Below, piece by piece: positions 43,926 through 52,186 of a stretch of DNA of 64,000 bases; position 1 is the first letter of the stretch; every line of letters starts with the position of its first letter. Origin of the DNA: JACKJP01 sp050249695. GTDB taxonomy: Bacteria; Pseudomonadota; Alphaproteobacteria; Rhizobiales; Tepidamorphaceae. The stretch covers positions 992,001-1,056,000 of the forward strand of contig JBFWQA010000001.1 in the NCBI GenBank assembly GCA_050249695.1, read 5' to 3'. Below the pieces are notes generated by a model that had not been told where the DNA came from, made no database searches, and saw only the letters and a list, made by a program, of their open reading frames with translations. Both the position numbers and the translations under genes were made by a program.

Positions 43926-45095
43926 ATGGCTGACGCAACAATGTTCGACATCGCCGTCGTCGGGGCAGGACCGGCCGGACTGACCGCCGCCCTCCTTGCA
44001 GCGCGATCGGGGTTGCAGGTCGCGCTGGTCGGGCCGCCCGGACGGCAGGATTTCCGCACATCCGCGCTGATGACCGGGAACGTCGAAACGTTGCGCGCCG
44101 CCGGCGTCTGGGACCATTGCGCACACGCGGCGGCGCCCTTGGCACATTTGCGGATCGTCGATGATACCGGACGGCTGCTGCGTGCACCCGAAACCCGCTT
44201 CGACGCCGCCGAGATCGGCCAGGAGGCCTTCGCCTGGAACTTGCCGAACAGCGCTCTTGTCGGCGCGCTGGAAGCGACACTGGCAGGATCGACGCTGACC
44301 CGGCACGATGTGGCCGTCGCCTCGGCCGAACTCCTGCCCGACAGCGCCGTCCTCTCCCTGGGAGACGGGCGCGAGATCAGGGCACGCCTCCTCGTCGCCA
44401 GCGACGGCCGCCGCTCGATGCTCCGGCAGGCGGCCGGAATTGCGGCGCGCGAATGGTCCTATCCGCAGACGGCCTTCGTCGTGAACTTCTCCCACTCGGC
44501 GCCGCACCGCGACACCTCGACAGAATTTCACAGGCCGACCGGGCCGTTCACGCTGGTCCCCCTGCCCGGCAACCGGTCCGCCGTCGTGTCGGTCGAAACG
44601 GCAGAGGGCGCGGCGGCGCTGATGGCGATGGATGACCTCACGCTCGCGCGGGCGCTGGAACGCTCCAGCCACCGCATCCTCGGCGAAATCCGGCCCGAGC
44701 CCGGCCGCGCGCAATTTCCGCTCGGCGGGCTCGTCGCGCGCCAATTCGCACGCCGGCGCGTGATGCTGGTTGGCGAGGCCGCGCATGTCGTGCCGCCGAT
44801 CGGCGCGCAGGGGCTGAATCTCGGCCTGCGCGACGCTGCTGCCGCGGCCGCCGTCGCCGGCGCACACCGCGAGGATCCCGGAGGCGATGCCGCCATGGCC
44901 GCGTTCGAGGCCGCGCGTCGTGCCGATATCGGCGCGCGCAGCACCGTTATCGACCTCCTCAACCGCTCGCTCCTGTCCCCGTTGCTGCCGGCGCAGATCG
45001 CCCGCAGCGCCGGCCTCGCCGCGCTGCGCGATATCGGTCCGTTGAGACGCATGTTCATGCGTCAGGGCATGGGCGCCGAACGCCGGGCAGGCTAA
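43926..45095 (+). CDS. FAD-dependent hydroxylase, UbiH/Coq6-like
   Basis: A 389-residue flavin monooxygenase. FDIAVVGAGPAGLTAALLA (residues 5-23) is the FAD-binding fold, RLLVASDGRRSMLR the middle DG motif, and LVGEAAHVVPPIGAQGLNLG the GD-type motif with Glu in place of Asp. Family members hydroxylate the ubiquinone ring or related aromatics. GGAGC lies 8 bases before the start. Its stop overlaps the stop region of the AEC gene by 4 bases (convergent). Confidence 0.88.
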   Translation: MADATMFDIAVVGAGPAGLTAALLAARSGLQVALVGPPGRQDFRTSALMTGNVETLRAAGVWDHCAHAAAPLAHLRIVDDTGRLLRAPETRFDAAEIGQEAFAWNLPNSALVGALEATLAGSTLTRHDVAVASAELLPDSAVLSLGDGREIRARLLVASDGRRSMLRQAAGIAAREWSYPQTAFVVNFSHSAPHRDTSTEFHRPTGPFTLVPLPGNRSAVVSVETAEGAAALMAMDDLTLARALERSSHRILGEIRPEPGRAQFPLGGLVARQFARRRVMLVGEAAHVVPPIGAQGLNLGLRDAAAAAAVAGAHREDPGGDAAMAAFEAARRADIGARSTVIDLLNRSLLSPLLPAQIARSAGLAALRDIGPLRRMFMRQGMGAERRAG

Positions 45096-46063
45096 ACGCC
45101 CGAGGGAAACAGATCGTGCGGTATGTATCCGGCCTTGATGAGGAAGATCAGGCCGGTGACCGTGAAGACGGAAATCACCGTGCCGATCAGGATCGACGTC
45201 GAGGCGCGTTCGACATAAACATCGTATTGCTGCGCCATCACGAAGACGTTCAGCGCCGGCGGCAGCGCCGCCATGATGATCGCCGTATACACCCAGACCG
45301 GGTCGAAATCGCCGACGATCGACAGGAAGAGAAGCGCCAGGAACGGGTGCAGCGCCAGCTTGACCAGTAGCAGGAACGGCATTTCCCACGGCACGGAACG
45401 GACGGGCCGCATGGCCACCGTCACCCCGAGCGTGAAAAGCGCGCAGGGCGCGGCGGACGATCTGAGATAAGTCACCATCTGCTGCAGCGGCGGCCATAGC
45501 TGCAGGGCGAAATAGGCGCCGACGAAGCCGGCGATCGTCGCGATGATGAACGGATGCAACAGCACGCGCCGGACAACCTGCAGCACCAGACGACCGAGGG
45601 AGGCGTCGTTTCTCCCGCTCAGCGCCATCATCAGCGGCACGAGCGAAAAATGCAGCACGTTCTCGAATGCGAAGATCAGCGCGGCTGGCGCGCTGGCCGC
45701 CGGGCCCAGCGCCGATATCGTCAGCGGCGGCCCCATATAGCCGATATTGCTGTAGCCGCCGATTTCGCCCTGAATGGCCGCGTCGGCGATGCCGCCGCGT
45801 GTCAGCACCGCGCCGATCACGGCCGAAATCAGAAAGGCGACGGAGGTCGCGAACAGGGCAGTGAAGACGAAGCCGAAGCTCAGCAGCTTTTCAAACGGCG
45901 TCTTGGCGATCAGATCGTAAAACAGCGCGGGCAGCGCGACATAGACGATGTAGACCGTGAGCCAGGCAAGGCCCGCCTGCGGTAGCTTGAAGATCTTGCC
46001 GCAGGCATAGCCGAGGAAGATCAGCGCGAAGAACGGAAATGTCAGGCCGAGAATTTCGTACAG
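45092..46063 (-). CDS. AEC-family transporter, apparent CTG start
   Basis: A 323-residue membrane transporter of the auxin efflux carrier family with about ten membrane segments. The first in-frame ATG/GTG/TTG is the GTG at 45820, which would give only 242 residues and drop the first membrane segments. Reading upstream in the same frame gives YEILGLTFPFFALIFLGYAC and two further hydrophobic segments, back to a CTG at 46063 with GGAGGAGG just upstream and a stop at 46085-46087. The full length then matches the family (about 310-320). The substrate may be a dicarboxylate or auxin-like anion. Confidence 0.8.
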   Translation of the reverse strand: MYEILGLTFPFFALIFLGYACGKIFKLPQAGLAWLTVYIVYVALPALFYDLIAKTPFEKLLSFGFVFTALFATSVAFLISAVIGAVLTRGGIADAAIQGEIGGYSNIGYMGPPLTISALGPAASAPAALIFAFENVLHFSLVPLMMALSGRNDASLGRLVLQVVRRVLLHPFIIATIAGFVGAYFALQLWPPLQQMVTYLRSSAAPCALFTLGVTVAMRPVRSVPWEMPFLLLVKLALHPFLALLFLSIVGDFDPVWVYTAIIMAALPPALNVFVMAQQYDVYVERASTSILIGTVISVFTVTGLIFLIKAGYIPHDLFPSGV

Positions 46064-46259
46064 GGCACCCTCCTCCGCGACCGGTCACCCCGACGCCTTC
46101 ACGGTCCCGGTAGTGGCTTTGCCCGCAGAGGTCAATTGCTACAAAAGACGTGGGCCCCGGCGATAACGCCAATCGCTTGCAATGGCGCACGCGGAGCGTC
46201 ATGTTGCATCGCACCACGAACGTTCAGCCAAAACCCGACAGATCAAGAAGAACCGACAG

Positions 46260-47306
46260 ATGAAGACCTATCGCGACTTTTACCGTCCGCTCGCCATCGG
46301 GGCGCCCGAGCCCATGCGTAACCCCCCCGCCAAGCTCGAGCGGATGATCCACTTCTTCCCGCCGCACAACGAGAAGATGCGCGCCAAGGTGCCGGAAATG
46401 GCACGACAGGTCGACGTTCTGCTCGGCAATCTCGAGGACGCGATCCCCGCCGATGCCAAGGAAGCGGCGCGCGCCGGATTCATCGAAGTGGCGAGGAACA
46501 CCGATTTCGGCGACACCGGCCTGTGGACGCGGATAAATTGCCTCAACAGCCCCTGGGTGCTCGACGACATAACCGAAATCGTCAGCGCGGTCGGCGACAA
46601 GCTCGACGTCATGATGCTGCCCAAGGTCGAGGGCGAATGGGATATCCATTATCTCGATCAGCTGCTCGCCCAGCTTGAGGCCCGGCATAATATCAGGAAG
46701 CCGATCATGATCCACGCGATCCTGGAGACCGCGCAGGGCGTGAATAATCTCGACGCCATCGTACAGGCCAGCCCGCGCATGCACGGCATCAGCCTTGGAC
46801 CGGCCGATCTCGCCGCCAGCCGGGCGATGAAGACGACCCGCGTCGGCGGCGGACATCCGGACTATGCGGTTCTCTCCGATCCCGGCGAAGGCGCGAGAGC
46901 CAGCGCCCAGCAGGATCTCTGGCACTACACCGTCAGCCGCATGGTCGATGCCTGCTGCGCGGCCGGCATCAAGGCGTTCTACGGCCCGTTCGGCGACTTC
47001 TCCGATCCGGCCGCCTGCGAGCAGCAGTTCCGTAACGCCTTTCTTCAGGGCTGCGCCGGCGCATGGTCGCTCCACCCCTCGCAGATCGAGATCGCCAAGC
47101 GCGTCTTCAGCCCCGATCCGGCCGAGGTCAAATTCGCGCTGCGCATCCTGGAAGCAATGCCCGACGGGTCCGGCGCCGTCATGCTCGACGGCAAGATGCA
47201 GGATGACGCCACATGGAAGCAGGCCAAGGTGATCGTCGATCTTGCCCGCGCGGTGGCCGCCAGAGACCCTGAACTGGCCGTTGAATACGGCCTCGACGCG
47301 GCTTGA
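46260..47306 (+). CDS. HpcH/HpaI-type CoA ester lyase (malyl-CoA / citramalyl-CoA lyase-like)
   Basis: A 348-residue TIM-barrel lyase. ANLEDAIP-like LLGNLEDAIPADAKEAAR (Asp and Glu for Mg), WTRINCLNSPW with Arg, MIHAILETAQGVNNL with the metal-binding Glu and GISLGPADLAASRAM are the family motifs, and GAWSLHPSQIEIAKRVF is near the C-terminus. It cleaves or forms malyl-CoA or related beta-hydroxyacyl-CoA esters. The ATG at 46260 starts the family-like part. No neighbouring glyoxylate-cycle gene is present. Confidence 0.88.
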   Translation: MKTYRDFYRPLAIGAPEPMRNPPAKLERMIHFFPPHNEKMRAKVPEMARQVDVLLGNLEDAIPADAKEAARAGFIEVARNTDFGDTGLWTRINCLNSPWVLDDITEIVSAVGDKLDVMMLPKVEGEWDIHYLDQLLAQLEARHNIRKPIMIHAILETAQGVNNLDAIVQASPRMHGISLGPADLAASRAMKTTRVGGGHPDYAVLSDPGEGARASAQQDLWHYTVSRMVDACCAAGIKAFYGPFGDFSDPAACEQQFRNAFLQGCAGAWSLHPSQIEIAKRVFSPDPAEVKFALRILEAMPDGSGAVMLDGKMQDDATWKQAKVIVDLARAVAARDPELAVEYGLDAA

Positions 47307-47331
47307 CATCCGCCGCGGTGAAAGCACATTT
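47302..47331 (+). promoter_or_regulatory. possible heat-shock (RpoH) promoter of hspQ
   Basis: CTTGAC (47302-47307), a 17-base spacer and CACATTT (47325-47331) resemble RpoH promoters (CTTGAA/C with a CNCATNT-type -10). The -35 overlaps the stop codon of the lyase gene. hspQ is a heat-shock gene in enterobacteria, so the match is sensible, but one site is not proof. Confidence 0.4.
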
Positions 47332-47362
47332 GATTAAAGTTTGAGTTTGAGGACCGAAATTC

Positions 47363-47692
47363 TTGCGCACCAAGGACGCCAAATTCATGATCGGCCAGGT
47401 CGTCAGGCACCGGATCTATCCGTTCCGGGGCGTGATCTTCGATGTCGATCCGGAATTCGCGAACACTGAGGAGTGGTGGGAATCGATCCCGGAAAACGTG
47501 CGTCCGTCGAAGGACCAGCCCTTCTACCATCTGTTCGCCGAAAACGCCGAGAACGAGTACATCGCCTATGTGTCGGAGCAGAACCTACTGCCGGACGAGT
47601 CGGGCGAGCCGGTGCGGCACCCGAAGGTGGCGGAAGTCTTTGAGGCCGCTGCCGCGGGCGTATACCGCCCTCGCCACCAGGTTGCACATTAG
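47363..47692 (+). CDS. hspQ: heat-shock protein HspQ
   Basis: A 109-residue protein of the HspQ / YccV family. KFMIGQVVRHRIYPFRGVIF, DVDPEFANTEEWW and NAENEYIAYVSEQNLLPDES match the family closely. HspQ is an adaptor that enhances Lon proteolysis and binds hemimethylated DNA in older descriptions. The start appears to be TTG 47363 with GAGGA 9 bases upstream; the first ATG, 24 bases later, would remove conserved residues. A strong terminator follows. Confidence 0.9.
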   Translation: MRTKDAKFMIGQVVRHRIYPFRGVIFDVDPEFANTEEWWESIPENVRPSKDQPFYHLFAENAENEYIAYVSEQNLLPDESGEPVRHPKVAEVFEAAAAGVYRPRHQVAH

Positions 47693-47716
47693 CCGTTTGT
47701 GAATGTTCCAGACAGA

Positions 47717-47749
47717 AAGCCCGGAAGGCCTGACCTTCCGGGCTTTTTT
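47717..47749 (+). terminator. rho-independent terminator after hspQ
   Basis: A perfect 12-bp stem (47717-47728 with 47734-47745), a 5-base loop and a TTTTTT run ending at 47749. It lies between converging hspQ and the IalB gene; the minus-strand tail is weaker (TTTC), so it mainly ends hspQ transcription. Confidence 0.92.
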
Positions 47750-47767
47750 CTTTTCAGGAGTTCACTC

Positions 47768-48463
47768 TTACTGCGCCTTCGGCTTCTCGCCGTTGGCCGG
47801 GGCGGCGTTGCCCCCGGTATTCTGCTGTGCCCGCAGCTTCTCGGCACGGTCTTTCAGGGTGCTCTGCAGCAGCTGGCGGCGCTTCTCAAGTTCGGCGGAA
47901 TCAATCGGCGCACCGTCGATCGCCTTGGTGAAGCCGACGAGCGTCAGGCCGATGCCGACCGCCTTTGCCTGATTGTTGATGACCGAGATGATCAGATTGT
48001 TGCCGCCCTTCATCTGCTTGATGAAGGCGTCATCGATCTCGAGTTCGGCATAGCAGGCATTGGGCAGGCAGATCGTGTACTGGCCCGGCACCTGCTTTCC
48101 CTCGTCCACCTGGACGCGCATGCCCGGAACCAGCAGCGTTCCGGGCGGCACCGCGACCAGAAGCGTCTTTTTCTCTTCGCCCTTGATGGTGCGCACGGAA
48201 GTGGAGGCGACGAACTGACCCTGTTCGGTGCGCACTTCCTGCGTCACCAGACAAATTTCCTTTTCGCCCTGCGGTTCCTTCGTGCAGATATGCACCCAGT
48301 TGTCCTGGCTGGCTTCCTTGGCCTGGTTGCCTTCGGCAGCGGGCTTTGCCGGCGCCGCAGGCTTGTCGCCAGATTGAGCGGACGCGGCGGTGGAAAACGC
48401 CAGCCCGGCCAGCAGCGCCAGTAACGCCATGCCCGCCTTATGTCGCGCTTGGCCAGTGATCAT
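47768..48463 (-). CDS. invasion-associated locus B (IalB)-family periplasmic protein
   Basis: A 231-residue secreted protein with an N-terminal signal peptide (TGQARHKAGMALLALLAGLA then FSTAASAQ). The mature part is proline/alanine-rich at first, then the IalB domain: WVHICTKEPQGEKEICLVTQ, YTICLPNACYAELEID and a late ISVINNQAKAVGIGLTL. It has cysteine pairs likely to be disulfide-bonded. The family is common in alphaproteobacteria; the name comes from Bartonella and its function is not established. Confidence 0.88.
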   Translation of the reverse strand: MITGQARHKAGMALLALLAGLAFSTAASAQSGDKPAAPAKPAAEGNQAKEASQDNWVHICTKEPQGEKEICLVTQEVRTEQGQFVASTSVRTIKGEEKKTLLVAVPPGTLLVPGMRVQVDEGKQVPGQYTICLPNACYAELEIDDAFIKQMKGGNNLIISVINNQAKAVGIGLTLVGFTKAIDGAPIDSAELEKRRQLLQSTLKDRAEKLRAQQNTGGNAAPANGEKPKAQ

Positions 48464-48734
48464 GAAATCCTCTCCTTAACCTTCGTGACGGCCTGATGCG
48501 GCGGCACCCCTTGCCCCGCACGACCGGTTAACCCGCGGTGGCGGGCAATCCTGGGCGCTTCCCTGCCCGCCAATTTGGGCAGGATCATGTTTTGCCGCCC
48601 GACGCTTACCGTTCTTTGGCGATGATTTGCAAGGCCGCTGCACGGCGCGAACCCGCGATTGTGGTAGATTGCGCCGGACAGACGGGGAATCATCCTCGGC
48701 GCCCCCCAAACGCCGCCGGCCAGGGACGTCCGAT

Positions 48735-50525
48735 TTGCGAAGACTGCTTGCCCTTTTCATCGCGCTGACATTCACGGCCGGGAATGCCGCGGCACAAGAC
48801 AGTGCAAGACGCCACGCCATTGCAATGCACGGCGCGCCCGCGCTGGCCGAAGGATACGCGCATTTCCCGAGCGTCGAACCGAACGCCCCGAAAGGCGGCA
48901 CGCTGACGCTCTCGGTGCTAGGCGGCTATGACAGTCTCAATCCGCTGATCGTGCGCGGCACGCCGGCCAGGGGCGTGCGGGACCATGTCTTTGAATCGCT
49001 GATGATCCGAGGCGCCGATGAGCCCTTCACACTTTACGGACTCATCGCCGGGTCGGTCGAAATGCCCGACGACCGCTCTTCGGTCACGTTCTACCTGCGG
49101 TCGGAGGCGCGTTTTTCGGACGGCAAGCCGATCAGACCGGCCGATGTCATCTTTTCCTGGAAGCTTCTGCGCGATCATGGCCGGCCCAACACGCGCACCT
49201 ATTACGCGAAGGTTGAACGGGCGGTCGAGGTTGAACCGAATGCGGTGCGGTTTGAGTTCAACAGCGAGCGCGATCGGGAAATGCCGCTGATCATGGGGCT
49301 GATGCCGATTCTGCCGGAGCATGCGACGGAGCCGGCGACATTCGAGCAAACGACCCTGACGCCATTGATCGGAAGCGGACCCTACCGCTTCGGCGAACTC
49401 AGACCGGGAAGCCGCGTCACCTTCGAGCGCGACCCAGATTATTGGGGCAAGGACATGCCTTTCAATGTCGGGCGCAACAATTTCGACCGCGTCGTCTACG
49501 ACTATTTTCGCGATGAGACCTCGCTGTTCGAGGCCTTCAACAAGGGGCTGGTCGATCTCGTCGTCGACGAGGATCCGACCCGCTGGGCGCAAGGTTACGG
49601 CAATGAAAGCGCCGGCGACATCATCCGCGAAACGCTGCCCCTGGGAACGCCCCGTCCCCTCTCGGCACTGGTGTTCAACACCCGGCGACCGCCCTTCGAC
49701 GATATCCGCGTCCGCCAGGCGCTGATCGAGATCTTCGATGCGCAGTGGACCAACAAGACCCTCTATGCAGGACTTTTCGGCCGCACCGAGGGATATTTCG
49801 ACGGCAGCGAATTGTCCTCCATCGGCAGGCCGGCGGATCCGACGGAAAAGGCACTGCTCGGGCAACGCGCGGCCATGCTGCCGTCGGACATCATGGACGG
49901 CACGTTCCATCAGCCGGCAACCGACGGCAGCGGCCGCAACCGGCAGAGCCAGCGCGCGGCGATGGAAAAACTGTCGCAAGCCGGCTTTCGAATAAGCGAC
50001 GGTGTGATGCGCGACAGGACGGGCAAGCCCCTCGCATTTCAGATTCTGGTGACGACACGCGAACAGGAAAGGCTGGCGCTCACCTATGCCGGCATGCTCA
50101 AGCGGGCGGGCATTGGCCTCAGCGTTCGCAGCGTCGACGCCACGCAGTTCGAGCAGCGTCGCCAGACATACGATTTCGACATGCTGCCGTTCGTCTGGAC
50201 GCAATCTCTCTCGCCGGGCAACGAACAGGCGTTCTACTGGAGCAGCGAGGCCGCGACGACCGACGGCACGCGCAACTATCCCGGCATCCGCGATGCCGAT
50301 GTCGACCGCATGATCGGCGAAATTGTCGCGGCGCGCGACCGCGAGCGTTTCGTCGCCGCCGTGCGCGCGCTCGACCGGCTCCTCGTCGCGGGTCACTACC
50401 TGATCCCGCTCTACCACATACCCGGCCAGTGGATTGCGCGCTGGACACGAATCGAACGACCGGAAATGATCCCGCTGAACGGCCTGACGATCGATCGGCT
50501 ATGGCACGGCAAGGCAACGCGATAG
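48735..50525 (+). CDS. family 5 extracellular solute-binding protein (peptide-type)
   Basis: About 596 residues of the dipeptide/oligopeptide-binding (SBP_bac_5) family. The likely start is TTG 48735, which gives a signal peptide (LRRLLALFIALTFTAGNAAA) and removes an Arg-rich leader. Domain marks: APKGGTLTLSVLGGYDSLNP, ARFSDGKPIRPADVIFSWKL and GSGPYRFGELRPGSRVTFER. YejA-like proteins bind peptides or cell-wall fragments. No ABC permeases follow; instead two AMP-binding proteins follow at 13 and 7 bases, so the usual partners are not here. Confidence 0.87.
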   Translation: MRRLLALFIALTFTAGNAAAQDSARRHAIAMHGAPALAEGYAHFPSVEPNAPKGGTLTLSVLGGYDSLNPLIVRGTPARGVRDHVFESLMIRGADEPFTLYGLIAGSVEMPDDRSSVTFYLRSEARFSDGKPIRPADVIFSWKLLRDHGRPNTRTYYAKVERAVEVEPNAVRFEFNSERDREMPLIMGLMPILPEHATEPATFEQTTLTPLIGSGPYRFGELRPGSRVTFERDPDYWGKDMPFNVGRNNFDRVVYDYFRDETSLFEAFNKGLVDLVVDEDPTRWAQGYGNESAGDIIRETLPLGTPRPLSALVFNTRRPPFDDIRVRQALIEIFDAQWTNKTLYAGLFGRTEGYFDGSELSSIGRPADPTEKALLGQRAAMLPSDIMDGTFHQPATDGSGRNRQSQRAAMEKLSQAGFRISDGVMRDRTGKPLAFQILVTTREQERLALTYAGMLKRAGIGLSVRSVDATQFEQRRQTYDFDMLPFVWTQSLSPGNEQAFYWSSEAATTDGTRNYPGIRDADVDRMIGEIVAARDRERFVAAVRALDRLLVAGHYLIPLYHIPGQWIARWTRIERPEMIPLNGLTIDRLWHGKATR

Positions 50526-50538
50526 ACACGACCGGCCC

Positions 50539-52179
50539 ATGATCCTCGGCGACCCTCAGATTGCGAAGACCCACACCGATTCCGGTATGTGGGGATACGC
50601 TTCGCTGGACGGGCTGCTGCGCAAGCTCGCGGCGGCTTCGCCCGAGCGCGTACTGCTTGTCGACGCCGAGATCCGCCAGGGCTGGCAGCGGCCCTTCCCG
50701 CGCGAGATAACGGCCGCGCGGCTGGACCGCATGGTGTCGGCGCTGTCTGCCCGCATGCTCGACCTCGGCCTGCGGCCGGACGACCGCATCGCGATCCACT
50801 TGCCGAACACGGCCGAAAGCATCATCGCGATCCTCGCCGCGATGCGGGCCGGCGCGGTTGCCGCGCCACTGCCCTTTTCCTGGCGCCGCGCCGAACTCAT
50901 CGATGCGCTCAACCGCATTCGCCCGACCGCCATCGTCACCACGAGCGTGTTCGACAATATTCCGCTTGCCGAGATCGCCTGCGAGGTTGCGTTCGAGGTC
51001 TTCTCGCTGCGCTATGTGCTCAGCTTCGGCATATTGTTGCCCGATGGCGTGACCGGCCTCGACGAGTGCTTCTTCGACGACGCCTCGACGCAGGGCGATG
51101 AGCCACCGCCCCGCGCCGGCGCGCCGGGCCAGCATCTGTGCTGCGTCCTTTTTCAATCCGGCGATCCTCATCGTCCGGTCGTCTTCGCCCATAATCAGCT
51201 GATTTCGGGCGCCACCCTGTTGGCCGCGCATGCGCGGCTCAATGCCGACGCCGACGTTCTCACCGCGCTGCCGACCTCCTGTCTGGGCGGTCTGGCCGCC
51301 GGCCTTGTCCCGATGCTGACGTCGGGTGTGAAGCTGCGCCTCGCCGTGCCCTTCGACATGGGTGTCTTCACCCGCGATCTCGGCAGGGGAACGGTCACGC
51401 ATCTGGCGCTTCCCGCCCTCGTCGCCCAGGCTTCGCGCGTGCGATCGGCCTTTCTGGACCGGTTTTCGGGCAGGCTGATACGGTACTGGAACGATCCTGT
51501 GCGCGCGGCCGCCGCAGATATCGACCGAGATTACCGCGCCGTCGATCTCGTCAATCTCGACGAAACAGGGTTGGTGGCGACGGAAGATCCCGCGCTGATC
51601 GGCTGCATGCCGCTCGGCGAGACACGGCTCGGCGGCACGCGAGAAGGCCCAGTGGTCCTTGAAACGCGGTTGCGGGGCTCCCCCTCGCGCGCCGGCAACA
51701 CGGGTTCGATGCTGCGCGGCGAGCTGGAACTGGCCGGTCCGATCTGCCCGGTTGCCGCAATCGACAAGGAAGGCGGGTTCGTGACGCTCGGCGTCCGGGG
51801 CTTTTTCCCCTCCGGCCTCAGAGGCGGCTTCGTCCAGGGGGACGCGAAGACCATCGCCTGCACCGGCAGGATCGGAGAATATTTCCGCGTTGGCGGCATG
51901 CTGGTGTCGGCCGCGCGCGTCGACGCTCTTTACCGCGGCTTCGATGGCGTCAGCGATGCGGTCGCCTATACCGAGCCGGACGCCGTATTCGGCGAGCGGC
52001 TGCATGCCGCGCTCGTGCCCAAGCCAGGCGAGACTTTCTCGATTCGCGCTTTCCGCGATTACCTGCGCGAGGCCGGCGTCGCAGACTACCGCATCCCCGA
52101 CCGGATCGCCGTCGTTCAGGCGATTCCGCGCGGCGAAGACGGGACGGTCCTGCGACGCCAGATCGCCCTCGCCGCCTGA
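50539..52179 (+). CDS. degenerate AMP-binding (adenylate-forming fold) protein
   Basis: A 546-residue protein that has the adenylate-forming fold but lost its active-site motifs. The P-loop reads QSGDPHRPVV (206-215) in place of TSGTTGxPKG, the A5 aromatic-GxTE motif is not recognisable, and the C-terminal catalytic lysine is Thr (GEDGTVLRR, Thr536). The N-terminal DDRIAIHLPNTAESIIAILA region is still typical. A non-catalytic or binding role is inferred. It starts 13 bases after the binding-protein gene and is followed 7 bases later by an intact ligase. Confidence 0.85.
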   Translation: MILGDPQIAKTHTDSGMWGYASLDGLLRKLAAASPERVLLVDAEIRQGWQRPFPREITAARLDRMVSALSARMLDLGLRPDDRIAIHLPNTAESIIAILAAMRAGAVAAPLPFSWRRAELIDALNRIRPTAIVTTSVFDNIPLAEIACEVAFEVFSLRYVLSFGILLPDGVTGLDECFFDDASTQGDEPPPRAGAPGQHLCCVLFQSGDPHRPVVFAHNQLISGATLLAAHARLNADADVLTALPTSCLGGLAAGLVPMLTSGVKLRLAVPFDMGVFTRDLGRGTVTHLALPALVAQASRVRSAFLDRFSGRLIRYWNDPVRAAAADIDRDYRAVDLVNLDETGLVATEDPALIGCMPLGETRLGGTREGPVVLETRLRGSPSRAGNTGSMLRGELELAGPICPVAAIDKEGGFVTLGVRGFFPSGLRGGFVQGDAKTIACTGRIGEYFRVGGMLVSAARVDALYRGFDGVSDAVAYTEPDAVFGERLHAALVPKPGETFSIRAFRDYLREAGVADYRIPDRIAVVQAIPRGEDGTVLRRQIALAA

Positions 52180-52186
52180 CGGTCGC

